Of a stretch of DNA of 64,000 nucleotides, positions 36,188 through 46,159 are shown piece after piece. The notes under the pieces are model-generated. The model ran no database searches. It was not told the origin of the DNA and saw nothing but the letters and a program-made list of their open reading frames with translations. Origin of the DNA: Methanohalophilus halophilus (lineage in GTDB: Archaea > Halobacteriota > Methanosarcinia > Methanosarcinales > Methanosarcinaceae); the NCBI RefSeq assembly GCF_001889405.1, contig NZ_CP017921.1, positions 1,502,057 to 1,566,056 of the forward strand, written 5' to 3'. The first letter of the stretch is position 1, and each line of letters begins with the position of its first letter. The translations under genes and the position numbers were made by a program.

Positions 36188-36658
36188 ATGACTGATAATA
36201 TCAACCGTTTAAAAGACAAGGATAATCCAACGGAGACTGAAAAGAAACATATACCTGTAATCGAAGGGCCTTCAATGATGACAGCAGGAGGTACCTATGA
36301 AGTAACGGTTTCTGTAGGAATTGAACCACATGTAATGGAAGAAGATCACTACATCGAATGGATAGACCTCTATCTTGCGGATCAGAAGATAGGAAGAGTA
36401 GATCTGGGGCCATCTGCAGAAAAAGCAGAAGCAACCTTTAAAGTAACTCCCAACGAGGAGTTAATTGGTGCAAAAGAGTTTGAGGTCTGTCACATAAGGG
36501 GTGTAAATGTTTGTGGAGATTGTGGTCTAACGTCTGTGATTACAGATTTTAAAGCAATTGAAAGTTGTAATGTCCATGGCCTCTGGGAATCTTCCATGGA
36601 AGTGGAAGTTATGTCCTCAAAACAAAAACCAGGCAAGAAATGCAGCTGGAAAGCTTGA
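36188..36658 (+). CDS. Methanoferrodoxin-like superoxide reductase
   Basis: 156 residues. The superoxide reductase (neelaredoxin) iron centre ligands are seen as His21, His48, His54 (EEDHYIEWIDLYL), Cys127 and His130 (SCNVHGLW). Extra cysteines 101, 109, 112 and 152 could hold an Fe4S4 cluster, the feature that defines methanoferrodoxin of Methanosarcina. It reduces superoxide to peroxide in the cytoplasm. GGTGAT lies 3 bases before the ATG. It follows the methylamine operon but has its own terminator after it. Confidence 0.85.
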   Translation: MTDNINRLKDKDNPTETEKKHIPVIEGPSMMTAGGTYEVTVSVGIEPHVMEEDHYIEWIDLYLADQKIGRVDLGPSAEKAEATFKVTPNEELIGAKEFEVCHIRGVNVCGDCGLTSVITDFKAIESCNVHGLWESSMEVEVMSSKQKPGKKCSWKA

Positions 36659-36679
36659 TTATCTATATTTGGAATTAAG

Positions 36680-36705
36680 GTACCGGTCTTGTCGGTACTT
36701 TTTTT
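36680..36705 (+). terminator. Terminator after superoxide reductase gene
   Basis: A 6-bp stem GTACCG (36680-36685) with CGGTAC (36693-36698) followed by seven T. Confidence 0.75.
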
Positions 36706-36790
36706 ATTTTATTGCAACAAAAAGTGAATGGTTATCTAAAAATACACTTTGTACATTTTTTGCATAAATTAATAAACAGAGGAAATAATC

Positions 36791-37183
36791 ATGAAATCCG
36801 GGGACATATTGGTAGTTGAGGATGAAATGATCGTTGCAATGGGCATAAAACTCAAACTGGAGGAGATGGGTTATATTGTTTGCGGAATTGTGGCAGACGG
36901 GCAAACTGCTATAAATATGGCATCACATTTGAAACCGGATTTGATTTTGATGGATATTGTTCTCAAAGGCAATATAGACGGAATTGAAGCTGCCAAAGTA
37001 ATCAAACAGAAATTGGCTACCCAATTTATTTTCCTGACCGGTATATCTGACAAGGCCATTTTGCATCGTGTCCATGAACTAAAACCCGTGGGAACTATAA
37101 TGAAACCTTTTGATGACTCACAGCTGCGTAATATGATAGAAGAGGCTTTGGATTTTTCTGATTATTGTGCTTTGTCAGAATGA
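36791..37183 (+). CDS. Stand-alone response regulator receiver
   Basis: 130 residues, CheY-like receiver only. Acidic VEDE near 9-12, phospho-acceptor Asp55 (LILMDIVLKG), Thr in IFLTGISD and Lys in IMKPFDD. Similar in layout to the receiver at 21563. No kinase gene is adjacent, so it is an orphan receiver. Confidence 0.9.
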   Translation: MKSGDILVVEDEMIVAMGIKLKLEEMGYIVCGIVADGQTAINMASHLKPDLILMDIVLKGNIDGIEAAKVIKQKLATQFIFLTGISDKAILHRVHELKPVGTIMKPFDDSQLRNMIEEALDFSDYCALSE

Positions 37184-37282
37184 ATGAATGAATAAATCGA
37201 ACCCTGTATGCAAAATTGTTATATTTTTTGTAATCATATATCTATGTCCTGCTACGTGCTCATAAACTGTTGAGTGTCTTAA

Positions 37283-37807
37283 ATGAAACCAAAATCCGAT
37301 CAGAGTAGATATATTATCCTTGGCAGTATTGACGGAATACTGGCAGTACTTGGTGTTGTCATTGGTGCTTCGAATGTCTCTTCTAACCCTGATCTCATAA
37401 TAAATGCTGCTCTGGGGGGTGCGATTGCTCTTGCAATGACCAATGGACTTGGTTCTTACCTTGCAGAAAGTGCGGTAGAGTATGGCAATCTTGCTGACCT
37501 TGAAAAACCTCTCTTGCGCAATCTTGAATCTACAAGTCTTGAAAAAGAAACACGCAATAAAATATTGTATGATACTTTAGCCCATGGCGGTTCCAGTCTC
37601 ATTGGTTCTCTTGTGCCGATATTGCCGTTTGTATTTCTGGAAAATTATGCACTGGAGGTCTCAGTTGGATTAAGTATAATCGTTTTGGCTGCTCTTGGAA
37701 TGTTTTCCGGCAAAATAGCCCGTCAAAACCTGATACTACATTCTGTCAGAATGGTTGGGCTTGGAATACTTGTTGTAATTGTTGTAACTGCTTTTGGACT
37801 TACATGA
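37283..37807 (+). CDS. VIT1/CCC1-like membrane protein
   Basis: 174 residues. N-terminal ILGSIDGILAVLGVVIGASN (about 12-31) is the signature of the VIT/CCC1-type family, with about five helices and a short form of the family. Relatives move Fe2+ or Mn2+; the substrate here is unknown. Its TGA overlaps an ATG of the downstream Usp frame, so the two are coupled. Confidence 0.8.
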   Translation: MKPKSDQSRYIILGSIDGILAVLGVVIGASNVSSNPDLIINAALGGAIALAMTNGLGSYLAESAVEYGNLADLEKPLLRNLESTSLEKETRNKILYDTLAHGGSSLIGSLVPILPFVFLENYALEVSVGLSIIVLAALGMFSGKIARQNLILHSVRMVGLGILVVIVVTAFGLT

Positions 37808-37824
37808 GATGGATGATGGTAAAA

Positions 37825-38262
37825 ATGAAAGACATAACCTATGGTAACATTCTGGTGCCAATTGATGAAACGAAAATTTCCAAAAAAGTGATAGACAATG
37901 CATTGCATATTGCTTCTATGGAGAATGGGCGCATTATTGTAATTTATGTGGAAGAGCCAAACTACTTAAAATCATTGCCGGATGAGTTTCATGAAAAACT
38001 TGCAGATCTGGTTATTAAGAATATAGAAGCCAACCTGGAATATGCGGCAAAGCAATCTGAAATACATGGCATAGAGTTCCATACCCGGGTTGTTAGAGGC
38101 AGGAATCCGGGCCGTGAAATAATCAATATTGCAAAGGAAAATAAGGTTGATCTTACTGTAATGGGGACTGAATCATTGCGTAGCGATCCCTTTGGAAGTC
38201 TCACAAGATGGTTAATTGCTGCCGATATAGGACCTGTACTTGTTATTACTGCAGGTGACTGA
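37825..38262 (+). CDS. UspA-type universal stress protein
   Basis: About 145 residues from ATG 37825 (ATG 37804, overlapping the previous stop, is an alternative). The fold shows NILVPIDETKISKKVIDNAL at the start, VDLTVMGTESLRSDPFGSLT near the end, and ATP-loop-like GTES and GSLTRWL residues. Probably binds ATP or a nucleotide; role in stress, possibly for the coupled metal transporter. Confidence 0.88.
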   Translation: MKDITYGNILVPIDETKISKKVIDNALHIASMENGRIIVIYVEEPNYLKSLPDEFHEKLADLVIKNIEANLEYAAKQSEIHGIEFHTRVVRGRNPGREIINIAKENKVDLTVMGTESLRSDPFGSLTRWLIAADIGPVLVITAGD

Positions 38263-38320
38263 AAAATTTTAACCGGTTAAGTTTTATATTCTTTATTAAC
38301 CATATTGCGCTGATTCAAAA

Positions 38321-39280
38321 ATGCAGCAATATACTTTGCCTCTTTTTATAGTAGGTCTGATCCTAATTACAAAAGGTGCTGATTGGTTTACCGAGTCTGC
38401 AGTCTCAATATCCCAAAAAAGTGGCATTCCTAAAATGATTATAGGAGCGACTATTGTTAGTTTCGCAACGACTGCACCTGAATTTACAGTTTCTGTATAT
38501 GCTGCTTATTTGGGACATACAGGTCTGACAGTTGGTAACGCTGTGGGCTCTGCTATATGCAACGCCGGCCTGATCCTTGGAGGCGTAATAGTCGTACGCT
38601 CGATTCCTGTAGAGGATTCCTCTTTTTTGAAAAGGGGTGCATTTATGATTGTATCGGCTTTGCTGCTGATTGTAATATCCATTGACGGCATGCTCACACC
38701 TGTTGATGGTATACTTTTACTGGTAGTTTTTGTTGCTTTTCTCTATTACAATTACAGAAGTCAATCTTTGCTTTTTGGGACAAATGAAGAAGAAGTTAAT
38801 CAAAATCTTGATGAAGTATCCGATTCTCTTTCAAAAGATGTGGCCTTTTTTGTTCTTGGTGCTGCTCTTGTGGTGAGTGGCAGTCGTATCCTGATTGATT
38901 CTGGTACTGACATTGCTATGTGGCTTGGTGTTCCCGAAATGATAATAGGATTGACCCTTGTAGCATTTGGGACATCTCTTCCAGAACTGATAACTGCGAT
39001 TTCAGCTACTCTTAAGGGCCATCACGATCTGACTGTCGGTAACATACTCGGGGCAAATACGATGGATATAGCACTTATATTGGGTGCTTCTTCCCTTATC
39101 AGTGAAATTCCAATACAGGACCAATCCCTGTACTATGACTTTCCTGCAATGTTGTTAATAATGGGAATGATTGTATTTTTTGGATTGACAGGTCGCAAAC
39201 TTGCACGCTGGGAGGGAGCTGTTATTTTAGCTACCTATATTGCATATTTGGGAGGTCTTTTCTTTTTCTATATGCAATAA
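38321..39280 (+). CDS. CaCA-family calcium/sodium antiporter
   Basis: 319 residues, about ten helices in two inverted halves. Alpha-repeat 1 shows ATTAPEFTVS and GNAVGSAICNAGLILGG; alpha-repeat 2 shows GTSLPELITA and GNILGANTMDIALILGA. The acidic loop between halves (NEEEVNQNLDEVSDSLS) is typical. Likely exchanges Ca2+ for Na+ or H+. Confidence 0.92.
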   Translation: MQQYTLPLFIVGLILITKGADWFTESAVSISQKSGIPKMIIGATIVSFATTAPEFTVSVYAAYLGHTGLTVGNAVGSAICNAGLILGGVIVVRSIPVEDSSFLKRGAFMIVSALLLIVISIDGMLTPVDGILLLVVFVAFLYYNYRSQSLLFGTNEEEVNQNLDEVSDSLSKDVAFFVLGAALVVSGSRILIDSGTDIAMWLGVPEMIIGLTLVAFGTSLPELITAISATLKGHHDLTVGNILGANTMDIALILGASSLISEIPIQDQSLYYDFPAMLLIMGMIVFFGLTGRKLARWEGAVILATYIAYLGGLFFFYMQ

Positions 39281-39324
39281 ATAAGCAATTGCTTAAATAA
39301 TAAAATTCACATCAATAATAGTAA

Positions 39325-39882
39325 ATGATACTGCCAACTGCCCAATCCATAAAGCAGCAAAGGATAGAGCTAGGACTTACACAGAGCGGCCTGGCAAAAA
39401 GAGCCGGTGTCAGTCAGCCCCTTATAGCAAGAATAGAGGCGGGTGATGTTGATCCGAGGCTATCTACCTTGAGAAAAATATTTGATGCTTTTGACCAATC
39501 TGAAAAAGAAAAGATATGTGTCAGGAACATCATGCATACCCTTGTGGTTTTTGTATCTTCCGATGAGTCGGTGGACCATGCAGTCAGTATCATGCAGGAG
39601 CATGGTTATTCTCAGGTTCCTGTGATCGATAATGGTGTGCCTGTAGGCAGTATTTCAGAGGACACGTTTGTCAAGTCAATGGCTGAGAACAAAACCGCCA
39701 TGATATCCAAAATGAAAGTAGGGGATATGATGGGTGAATCTTTTCCAGCAGTTTCCCCTGAGGCTGATATTGGTATTGTATCTACACTGCTGGAACGCTA
39801 TCCTGCAGTCCTTGTGCTTGAAAAGGGAGTTGCTATCGGATTTATTACCAAGCACGACATAATTAAGTTGCTACACGGTTAA
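39325..39882 (+). CDS. XRE-type regulator with two CBS domains
   Basis: 185 residues. Helix-turn-helix about 10-60 (LGLTQSGLAKRAGVSQPLIA) followed by a pair of CBS motifs (about 70-180; SMAENKTAMISKMKVGDMMG and the closing GFITKHDIIKLL). CBS pairs usually bind adenosine nucleotides or AdoMet. Possibly leaderless: no ribosome site before ATG 39325. Target genes are not evident. Confidence 0.88.
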   Translation: MILPTAQSIKQQRIELGLTQSGLAKRAGVSQPLIARIEAGDVDPRLSTLRKIFDAFDQSEKEKICVRNIMHTLVVFVSSDESVDHAVSIMQEHGYSQVPVIDNGVPVGSISEDTFVKSMAENKTAMISKMKVGDMMGESFPAVSPEADIGIVSTLLERYPAVLVLEKGVAIGFITKHDIIKLLHG

Positions 39883-39970
39883 TACTGGTTATTCTGACTG
39901 TTTAACTACAGTTAAATATTAGCGCTACATTAGGTGTGGATTAGTTAAAAAAGCTATTAGAGGAAAGTCT

Positions 39971-41116
39971 ATGGACCTTGAAGATAATTTATTAATGATG
40001 CCGGGCCCGGTGCCAGTACCCCCCAGGGTTCTCAGGGCAATGTCCAAACCGATGATTAATCATCGTGGAGCACAGTTTTCTGCAATATATGATGACTGTC
40101 GTCGTATTCTTGCTGACATTTTTAAGACAGAAAATGATATTTTTGTTTTAAGTGGTTCAGGTACCGCTTCTATGGAAGCTGCTGTAGGTTGTATCGCAGA
40201 CAAAGATGACAGGATAATCTCCATTGAGAATGGTAAATTCGGGGAGCGTTTCAAGGATCTTGCATCCAGATACGGTTCTGTAGTTCCCCTGGAATTTGAA
40301 TGGGGTACTTCAGTGGATCTGGATCCGCTTGAAGCACAACTTCAGGAAGGAGCAAAAGCCGTTACCATGGTTCACAACGAAACCTCTACAGGGATCCTCA
40401 ATCCTGCAGAACAGGTCGGCAAACTGGCAAAGAAATATGGGTCCCTTTTTATAATGGACGGTGTGACTTCACTGGGTGGAGATGATGTATTTGTAGATGA
40501 TTGGGGAGTTGATGTAGCAGTGGTTGGTTCCCAGAAATGTATTGGTGCACCACCAGGGCTCTCCATGCTTTCTGTAAGTGAAGCTGCATTTGATGCAATG
40601 AAAAAAGAAAACCTACCCTATTATCTTGATCTCAAAGCCTGCAAAAAGAGTGCTGACAAGGAAAAAACACAAACTCCTTACACACCTGCGATCCCCCTAT
40701 TCTATGCCCTGCAGGAGTCACTTCATATAATTGAAGAAGAGGGAATGGATGCCAGAATAGAAAGGCACCATAAGGGTGCAGCTGCTGTGCGTGCGGCGAT
40801 GGATGCAATGGGTATCGAGATGTTCCCACAGCTCAATGAATACAGTGCGTATTCCAACACTGTCTCGGCAATGAAGGCCCCGGCGGGTATGGACAGTGAA
40901 ACCCTTAAAAAGGAAATGATGAAATCCGGAATTACAATTGCAGGCGGACAGGCTCATCTTAAGGGCAAGATTTTCCGTATTGGAAGTATGGCCAATGTAA
41001 GTTACAGGGATATTCTCAGTACTCTCCAGCAGATTGAGGTCGTATTCAAGAAAAGTGGAGTGGTTTCAGAACTGGGTCCGGCAACAGAAGCTGCAATTGA
41101 AGTATTGTGTAAATGA
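39971..41116 (+). CDS. Class V PLP aminotransferase (serine-pyruvate/alanine-glyoxylate type)
   Basis: 381 residues. PLP lysine in VVGSQKCIGAPPG near 182-194, LSGSGTASMEAAVGC near 56 and the PGPVPVPPRVL N-terminus place it in the alanine-glyoxylate/serine-pyruvate group; methanogen members often act on broad substrates or aspartate. ATG 39971 has GAGG upstream. It lies 6 bp before ribC, so it may be cotranscribed with riboflavin genes. Confidence 0.88.
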   Translation: MDLEDNLLMMPGPVPVPPRVLRAMSKPMINHRGAQFSAIYDDCRRILADIFKTENDIFVLSGSGTASMEAAVGCIADKDDRIISIENGKFGERFKDLASRYGSVVPLEFEWGTSVDLDPLEAQLQEGAKAVTMVHNETSTGILNPAEQVGKLAKKYGSLFIMDGVTSLGGDDVFVDDWGVDVAVVGSQKCIGAPPGLSMLSVSEAAFDAMKKENLPYYLDLKACKKSADKEKTQTPYTPAIPLFYALQESLHIIEEEGMDARIERHHKGAAAVRAAMDAMGIEMFPQLNEYSAYSNTVSAMKAPAGMDSETLKKEMMKSGITIAGGQAHLKGKIFRIGSMANVSYRDILSTLQQIEVVFKKSGVVSELGPATEAAIEVLCK

Positions 41117-41587
<471 letters not shown>

Positions 41588-41649
41588 GGGTTTGGTTTAT
41601 AATTTATAAGTATGATCAGGAAGCAAAATCTGCATTGGAGAACAATATA

Positions 41650-42054
41650 ATGACAATCAGACTGGGATTTGTGGTAGCGGAGTTTAACAGGGATCTTACC
41701 TACCAGATGGAATTGCTTGGTATAGAACATGCGAAATTCCTGGGTGCGGAAGTGACAGATACAGTTCTTGTACCTGGTGTTTACGATATGCCACTTGCAA
41801 TCAAGAAACTTTGTGAAAAGAATGATATCGATGCAGTTGTAACCATTGGTTCGGTAATAGAAGGTGCAACAGGTCACGATGAGATAGTGGTCCAGCATGC
41901 CTCAAGAAAGATTACCGACCTTTCTCTGGAATACAACAAACCTGTCACTCTGGGCATTGCAGGTCCCGGTATGAGCCGCATGGAGGCTCATCAGAGGGTC
42001 GATTATGCCAAAAGGGCTGTAGAGGCTGCGGTAAAACTTATCAGGCGTCTCTAA
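41650..42054 (+). CDS. ribH: 6,7-dimethyl-8-ribityllumazine synthase RibH
   Basis: 134 residues from ATG 41650 (the frame is open from 41584, but the extension is not family-like). It makes the lumazine precursor from the butanone phosphate and the diaminouracil. [30 protein letters not shown] and [18 protein letters not shown] match the family. Product is used by RibC just upstream. Confidence 0.94.
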   Translation: MTIRLGFVVAEFNRDLTYQMELLGIEHAKFLGAEVTDTVLVPGVYDMPLAIKKLCEKNDIDAVVTIGSVIEGATGHDEIVVQHASRKITDLSLEYNKPVTLGIAGPGMSRMEAHQRVDYAKRAVEAAVKLIRRL

Positions 42055-42075
42055 ATCAATTCATAGGGGCTATTA

Positions 42076-43218
42076 ATGGCATCTTCAAGATTGGCCCGAG
42101 TGGCTGAATCCCCAACAATACGTATAGCCAATATAGCAAATAAGCTCAAGCATGATGGCATTGATGTAATTAGTTTCAGTCTGGGTGAACCCGATTTTGA
42201 TACACCCCGACACATCAGTGATGCTGCATGCAAGGCGCTTTATAGCGGAGAAACTCATTATTCTCCATCTCCGGGTATCAATCCGCTGCGCGAAGCTATA
42301 GCCAAAAAACTACAAACAGAGAACAATCTGAATCTGGATGCATCCAATGTGATGGTTACACCGGGAGCCAAGCAGGCAATCTTCGAAGTTATGATGTCTG
42401 TACTTGATGATGGCGATGAGGCTATCCTGTTCGATCCTGCCTGGGTTTCCTATGAACCATGCATCAAATTTGCAGGAGCAAACCCTGAATGGGTGCCTAC
42501 AGACCCGGAAAATGGCTTTCTTCCTTATGATATTGGCGATCACATTACAGATAAAACTCGTCTGATAGTTGTCAATTCCCCTTGCAATCCCACAGGTGGT
42601 GTGTTTGGCAAGGACAAATTAAAGGAAATAGCAGACCTTGCCATTGATCATAATCTTCTGGTCCTCTCTGATGAGATATATGAGAAGATACTTTATGATG
42701 AAAAACACTACAGTATCGGTGCTATAGAAGGGATGCAGGATCGCACTATTACTGTAAATGGCTTTTCCAAATCCTATGCGATGACAGGCTGGAGGTTAGG
42801 TTATGTCGCTGCCAATGAAAATTTCCTTCATGATTTCCAGAAAATCCAGTCACATTCTGTCAGCAGTGCTACAACGTTTGCTCAATATGGTGCCATTGAG
42901 GCACTGGAAGGTGACCAGCAACCTGTTGAGGACATGGTAGCCGAATTCAGGCAACGCCGCGATATCCTTGTAGATGGATTGAATGATATAGGTATACATT
43001 GCAGCCGTCCCAAGGGTGCATTCTATGCATTTGCGGATGTAAGCGAGTACGGGAATGGTGAAGAGATTGCTGAGAAATTGCTTTCAGATGCCCACGTTGC
43101 TGCGACCCCCGGTTCGGCTTTCGGCCCAAGTGGTAACAATTTCGTGAGGCTTTCATATGCCATTTCACAGGAAAGGATAAGAGAAGCTCTTGAAAGGATT
43201 GAGAATTGTCTTTTATAA
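42076..43218 (+). CDS. aspC: Class I aspartate aminotransferase
   Basis: 380 residues. PLP lysine in VNGFSKSYAMTGWRLGYV (about 231-248), substrate Arg region FVRLSYAIS near the end, and NSPCNPTGG near 170. Fold type I aminotransferase 1-beta group, mainly aspartate. ATG at 42076 follows ribH by 21 bp; its end overlaps the convergent ribL by 6 bp. Confidence 0.92.
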   Translation: MASSRLARVAESPTIRIANIANKLKHDGIDVISFSLGEPDFDTPRHISDAACKALYSGETHYSPSPGINPLREAIAKKLQTENNLNLDASNVMVTPGAKQAIFEVMMSVLDDGDEAILFDPAWVSYEPCIKFAGANPEWVPTDPENGFLPYDIGDHITDKTRLIVVNSPCNPTGGVFGKDKLKEIADLAIDHNLLVLSDEIYEKILYDEKHYSIGAIEGMQDRTITVNGFSKSYAMTGWRLGYVAANENFLHDFQKIQSHSVSSATTFAQYGAIEALEGDQQPVEDMVAEFRQRRDILVDGLNDIGIHCSRPKGAFYAFADVSEYGNGEEIAEKLLSDAHVAATPGSAFGPSGNNFVRLSYAISQERIREALERIENCLL

Positions 43219-43641
43219 TTCTGTTCTCTTTCTTTCCAGGATCCTTTTTATAATTCTACCACTGCTGCAAAGGGGGCATTGCCGGGGTTTTCCCAGGCGG
43301 ATTACCTTTGTATTGAATCCTCTTTTTTGAAGTTTATCTTCAAGTTCTTTTTCATTGAATACCTGGTCGTGTCCCAATACGATAATATCCGGTTGTACCT
43401 CTTCGAGGGGTTTGAACATATCATCTTTGCTTCCCAGAAGGGCATGGTCCACAACCTTTAAAGCTTTAACCATTTCAAGCCGCTGCTTTTCAGGAACTAT
43501 GGGTTTTGGCTTATGTTCGATTGTTGAGTCCCGCGCAACAAGGACATATAATTCATTGCCATACTTCCGGGCTTGGTCCAGATAGTAGAGATGTCCCGGG
43601 TGCAGTATATCAAAGGTTCCTGTTGCAAGTATGCGTGTCAA
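43213..43641 (-). CDS. ribL: FAD synthase RibL
   Basis: 142-residue nucleotidyltransferase of the cytidylyltransferase type. LATGTFDILHPGHLYYLDQA (5-24) carries the HxGH motif, and the C-terminal PRQCPLCSSG carries the two cysteines that mark archaeal RibL. It adenylates FMN to FAD. Near ribC and ribH but on the other strand, so it completes a flavin cluster. Confidence 0.92.
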   Translation of the reverse strand: MTRILATGTFDILHPGHLYYLDQARKYGNELYVLVARDSTIEHKPKPIVPEKQRLEMVKALKVVDHALLGSKDDMFKPLEEVQPDIIVLGHDQVFNEKELEDKLQKRGFNTKVIRLGKPRQCPLCSSGRIIKRILERKRTEL

Positions 43642-43721
43642 TTCATCACCTGATTAATTGTCCGCTAAAGAATAGGAATTACCTTTAATAACTTTATGGA
43701 AAAGGCCCTGATACTGTTGGG

Positions 43722-44501
43722 TCAATACAATTCTTTTTTGAAATTACTGTAGCACTGCTTTAAAGTGTTCAGGTTTGCCGGCACATGCAGTATATCAAAA
43801 TCGAAGAGATTGGCAAATTCATCCACATGGTCATGGAAATCCTTTTCATAATTAATTCCCGTGTCAACCTTTGCCACGTGTTTGTATCCGACTTGATTAA
43901 ATACATATCTCGATGTTTCAATGTCGTTTTTATCTTTGCCAAACCCTGAAGAAACAAGCATATCCCTCCAGTTGGCTGCCCACATAGGGGTCAGGAAAAA
44001 AGCCCCTTCTCCTTTGAAACTCTTGAGTGTGTCCAGATATTCCTGTCTGCCTCCAAGTACGGCACCAATACAGTCATCGACTGTTTCCCCGTTATTTTCT
44101 CTTAGTATTCCCACCGGACAGGGATAATCGGCAAAATCCTGCTCTATATTTGAGAGTACATTGCCACACAATCCGTAGAAAAGCAATATACCATCGGATA
44201 TGGGTGTCAATCTTTTGGTATTTGTGTACACCTCATCCTTGAGTTTTTTTGGGATTGCATGTAGGGCAAATTCAAGTATCTGGATAACTATATTGAATTG
44301 ATTATCAGGCAATGGGTTATTCAGCAAATTAACCATGGTTTTTGTTTCAACGTCCACTCCTGCTTTGCTGAGTTTATCCCTGATGCCATAAGATTCATCA
44401 TTTTCGATTATAATTACATTGTCTACCGAATTGTCCTCTTCCATGAGGTATGCTATCTCATCTTCGAACATTCTGCAGGCTATTATTGTTAGGGTTGGCA
44501 G
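43722..44501 (-). CDS. DUF1638 family protein, probable non-ATG start
   Basis: About 259 residues if started at CTG 44501. An ATG at 44471 exists, but 10 family-like residues (LPTLTIIACR) precede it in frame, the next upstream in-frame stop is very close, and GGTGAT at 44507-44512 fits a CTG start. The conserved core is LFYGLCGNVL (near 125) and DDCIGAVLGGRQEY (near 157). DUF1638 genes are often near corrinoid methyltransferases; activity unknown. Confidence 0.75.
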   Translation of the reverse strand: MPTLTIIACRMFEDEIAYLMEEDNSVDNVIIIENDESYGIRDKLSKAGVDVETKTMVNLLNNPLPDNQFNIVIQILEFALHAIPKKLKDEVYTNTKRLTPISDGILLFYGLCGNVLSNIEQDFADYPCPVGILRENNGETVDDCIGAVLGGRQEYLDTLKSFKGEGAFFLTPMWAANWRDMLVSSGFGKDKNDIETSRYVFNQVGYKHVAKVDTGINYEKDFHDHVDEFANLFDFDILHVPANLNTLKQCYSNFKKELY

Positions 44502-44560
44502 GTTAAATCACCTGTATAAAAGAGAAAAGGGAAGGGATTTTAAGATTGCGCCTTTTGGCC

Positions 44561-46159
44561 TTATCTTTTGATGCATCCCCTGTAACATTTGTCGAGGTGT
44601 TCTTCTGGCATTGGCTTGGTAGCAAGGCTTACTGCTACGGCGGTAACGGCTGCGATTGGTGTGGCAACAAGGATTGGATCAACAACGGTCCAGGTGCCGG
44701 TGAGCAGGGTCTGTGTTCCAAAAATAGCCTGTGATATTCCCAGGGGAGCGGCTTCCTTTGCATGGACAAAGGCCAGCCAGAAAAGGCTGCTGAATGTTCC
44801 TGCAAAAAGACTTGCAATTGCTCCTTCCCTGGTCATACGCGGCCAGAACAGTGCTCCTGCATAGGCGGGAAGGAAGGCAGCAGCGCACAGGCCGAAGAAA
44901 ATAGCTGTTCCACGGGCAATAATGCTGATTGGCAGCATGTAGGCAAGGATAACACTCATTATGATTGTAACAGCGATCCCCAGTCTGGTTACTGATATTG
45001 TCTTTCCGGATTTACCGCCCTTGAGGAACTCTTTATAAAAATCATGGCCGATAGCAGTTCCCATTGTGTGATATTGGGAACTGAGAGTTGACATAGCAGC
45101 TGCCAGCAGGGTTACCATGAAAATTGCAACGAAAATATCTGGTGTGGCACTGTTTATGTACTCCGGGATGATGCGGTCCATATTACCTTTTGCTACATCC
45201 AATGCAATCTGGCCTTGCGTATCGAGGAAATACACATTGGAAAGGGCACCCACTATATAGGCAACTCCTGCCATCATGAGGATAAAAGGTCCACCGGCAA
45301 ATACTGCCCTGTTGAGGGATTTTTTACTATCTACTGTCATGAATCGCACGGCCAGCTGGGGTTGTGCCAGTACACCGATTCCCACGCCGAGGATAATTGT
45401 AGATACCATTGTCCACCATATCGGTGTGTCAAATGAAGGCATTGATGTCCATCCAGTATGTCCGCCTGCAGCTAAACCTGCTGGTACCATTGATGCCATG
45501 TCGGTGAGGGCCTGGTGGGCTTGCGTGATTCCACCGAGGTTTACATAGGTTAATATGAGCAGTACAGTCATCCCCCCAAGCATCAGGGTTCCCTGCATGG
45601 CGTCTGTGTACATAACTGCCAGCAAACCTCCTGTGATCACATAGGCTGCAACAATAATCGTGAGGATAAATACGGCCACATCATAATTTATTCCCAGGGA
45701 CGTTTCCATGAACCGGGCTCCTCCGATAAGTACGATCCCTGCATAAAGGGGCATGAATACTCCGATCAGGGCACCTGAAAAACCCTGTATGAATTTTGAG
45801 TTGAAACGTTTCCCCAGCAGTTCGGGGAATGTGACAGCACCCAGGTTCACACCTATGCGTCGTGTGCGTGATCCGAAAAGGACAAAGGCCACAAATATCC
45901 CGACCACGATATTCATGAAGACAAGCCAGAGTGTCCCCATTCCCAGCGTTGCGGAAACTCCTCCGAAACCAACGATTGCGGATGTACTGATAAATGCCGC
46001 TCCATAGGATAGGGCCAGTATGTACGGGTGCACTTTCCGCCCCGCAAGCATGTAATCGTCAACTTCTCTTGTGCGCTTGTATGCAATCCATCCGCAATAG
46101 AAGACTATCATCAGATAGACCAGAACGATTACACCAAGAACTACCGGGCTTACAGGCAA
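44561..46159 (-). CDS. Sodium:solute symporter (SSS family)
   Basis: 532 residues, about 13 helices. YMLAGRKVHPYILALSYGAAF near 38-58 and SAIVGFGG match the SSS core. Substrate not evident (proline, betaine or organic acids are all possible). TTG start at 46159 lies within the overlapping end of a 40-residue membrane gene, with AGGAGG about 8 bases upstream, indicating translational coupling. Confidence 0.92.
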   Translation of the reverse strand: MPVSPVVLGVIVLVYLMIVFYCGWIAYKRTREVDDYMLAGRKVHPYILALSYGAAFISTSAIVGFGGVSATLGMGTLWLVFMNIVVGIFVAFVLFGSRTRRIGVNLGAVTFPELLGKRFNSKFIQGFSGALIGVFMPLYAGIVLIGGARFMETSLGINYDVAVFILTIIVAAYVITGGLLAVMYTDAMQGTLMLGGMTVLLILTYVNLGGITQAHQALTDMASMVPAGLAAGGHTGWTSMPSFDTPIWWTMVSTIILGVGIGVLAQPQLAVRFMTVDSKKSLNRAVFAGGPFILMMAGVAYIVGALSNVYFLDTQGQIALDVAKGNMDRIIPEYINSATPDIFVAIFMVTLLAAAMSTLSSQYHTMGTAIGHDFYKEFLKGGKSGKTISVTRLGIAVTIIMSVILAYMLPISIIARGTAIFFGLCAAAFLPAYAGALFWPRMTREGAIASLFAGTFSSLFWLAFVHAKEAAPLGISQAIFGTQTLLTGTWTVVDPILVATPIAAVTAVAVSLATKPMPEEHLDKCYRGCIKR

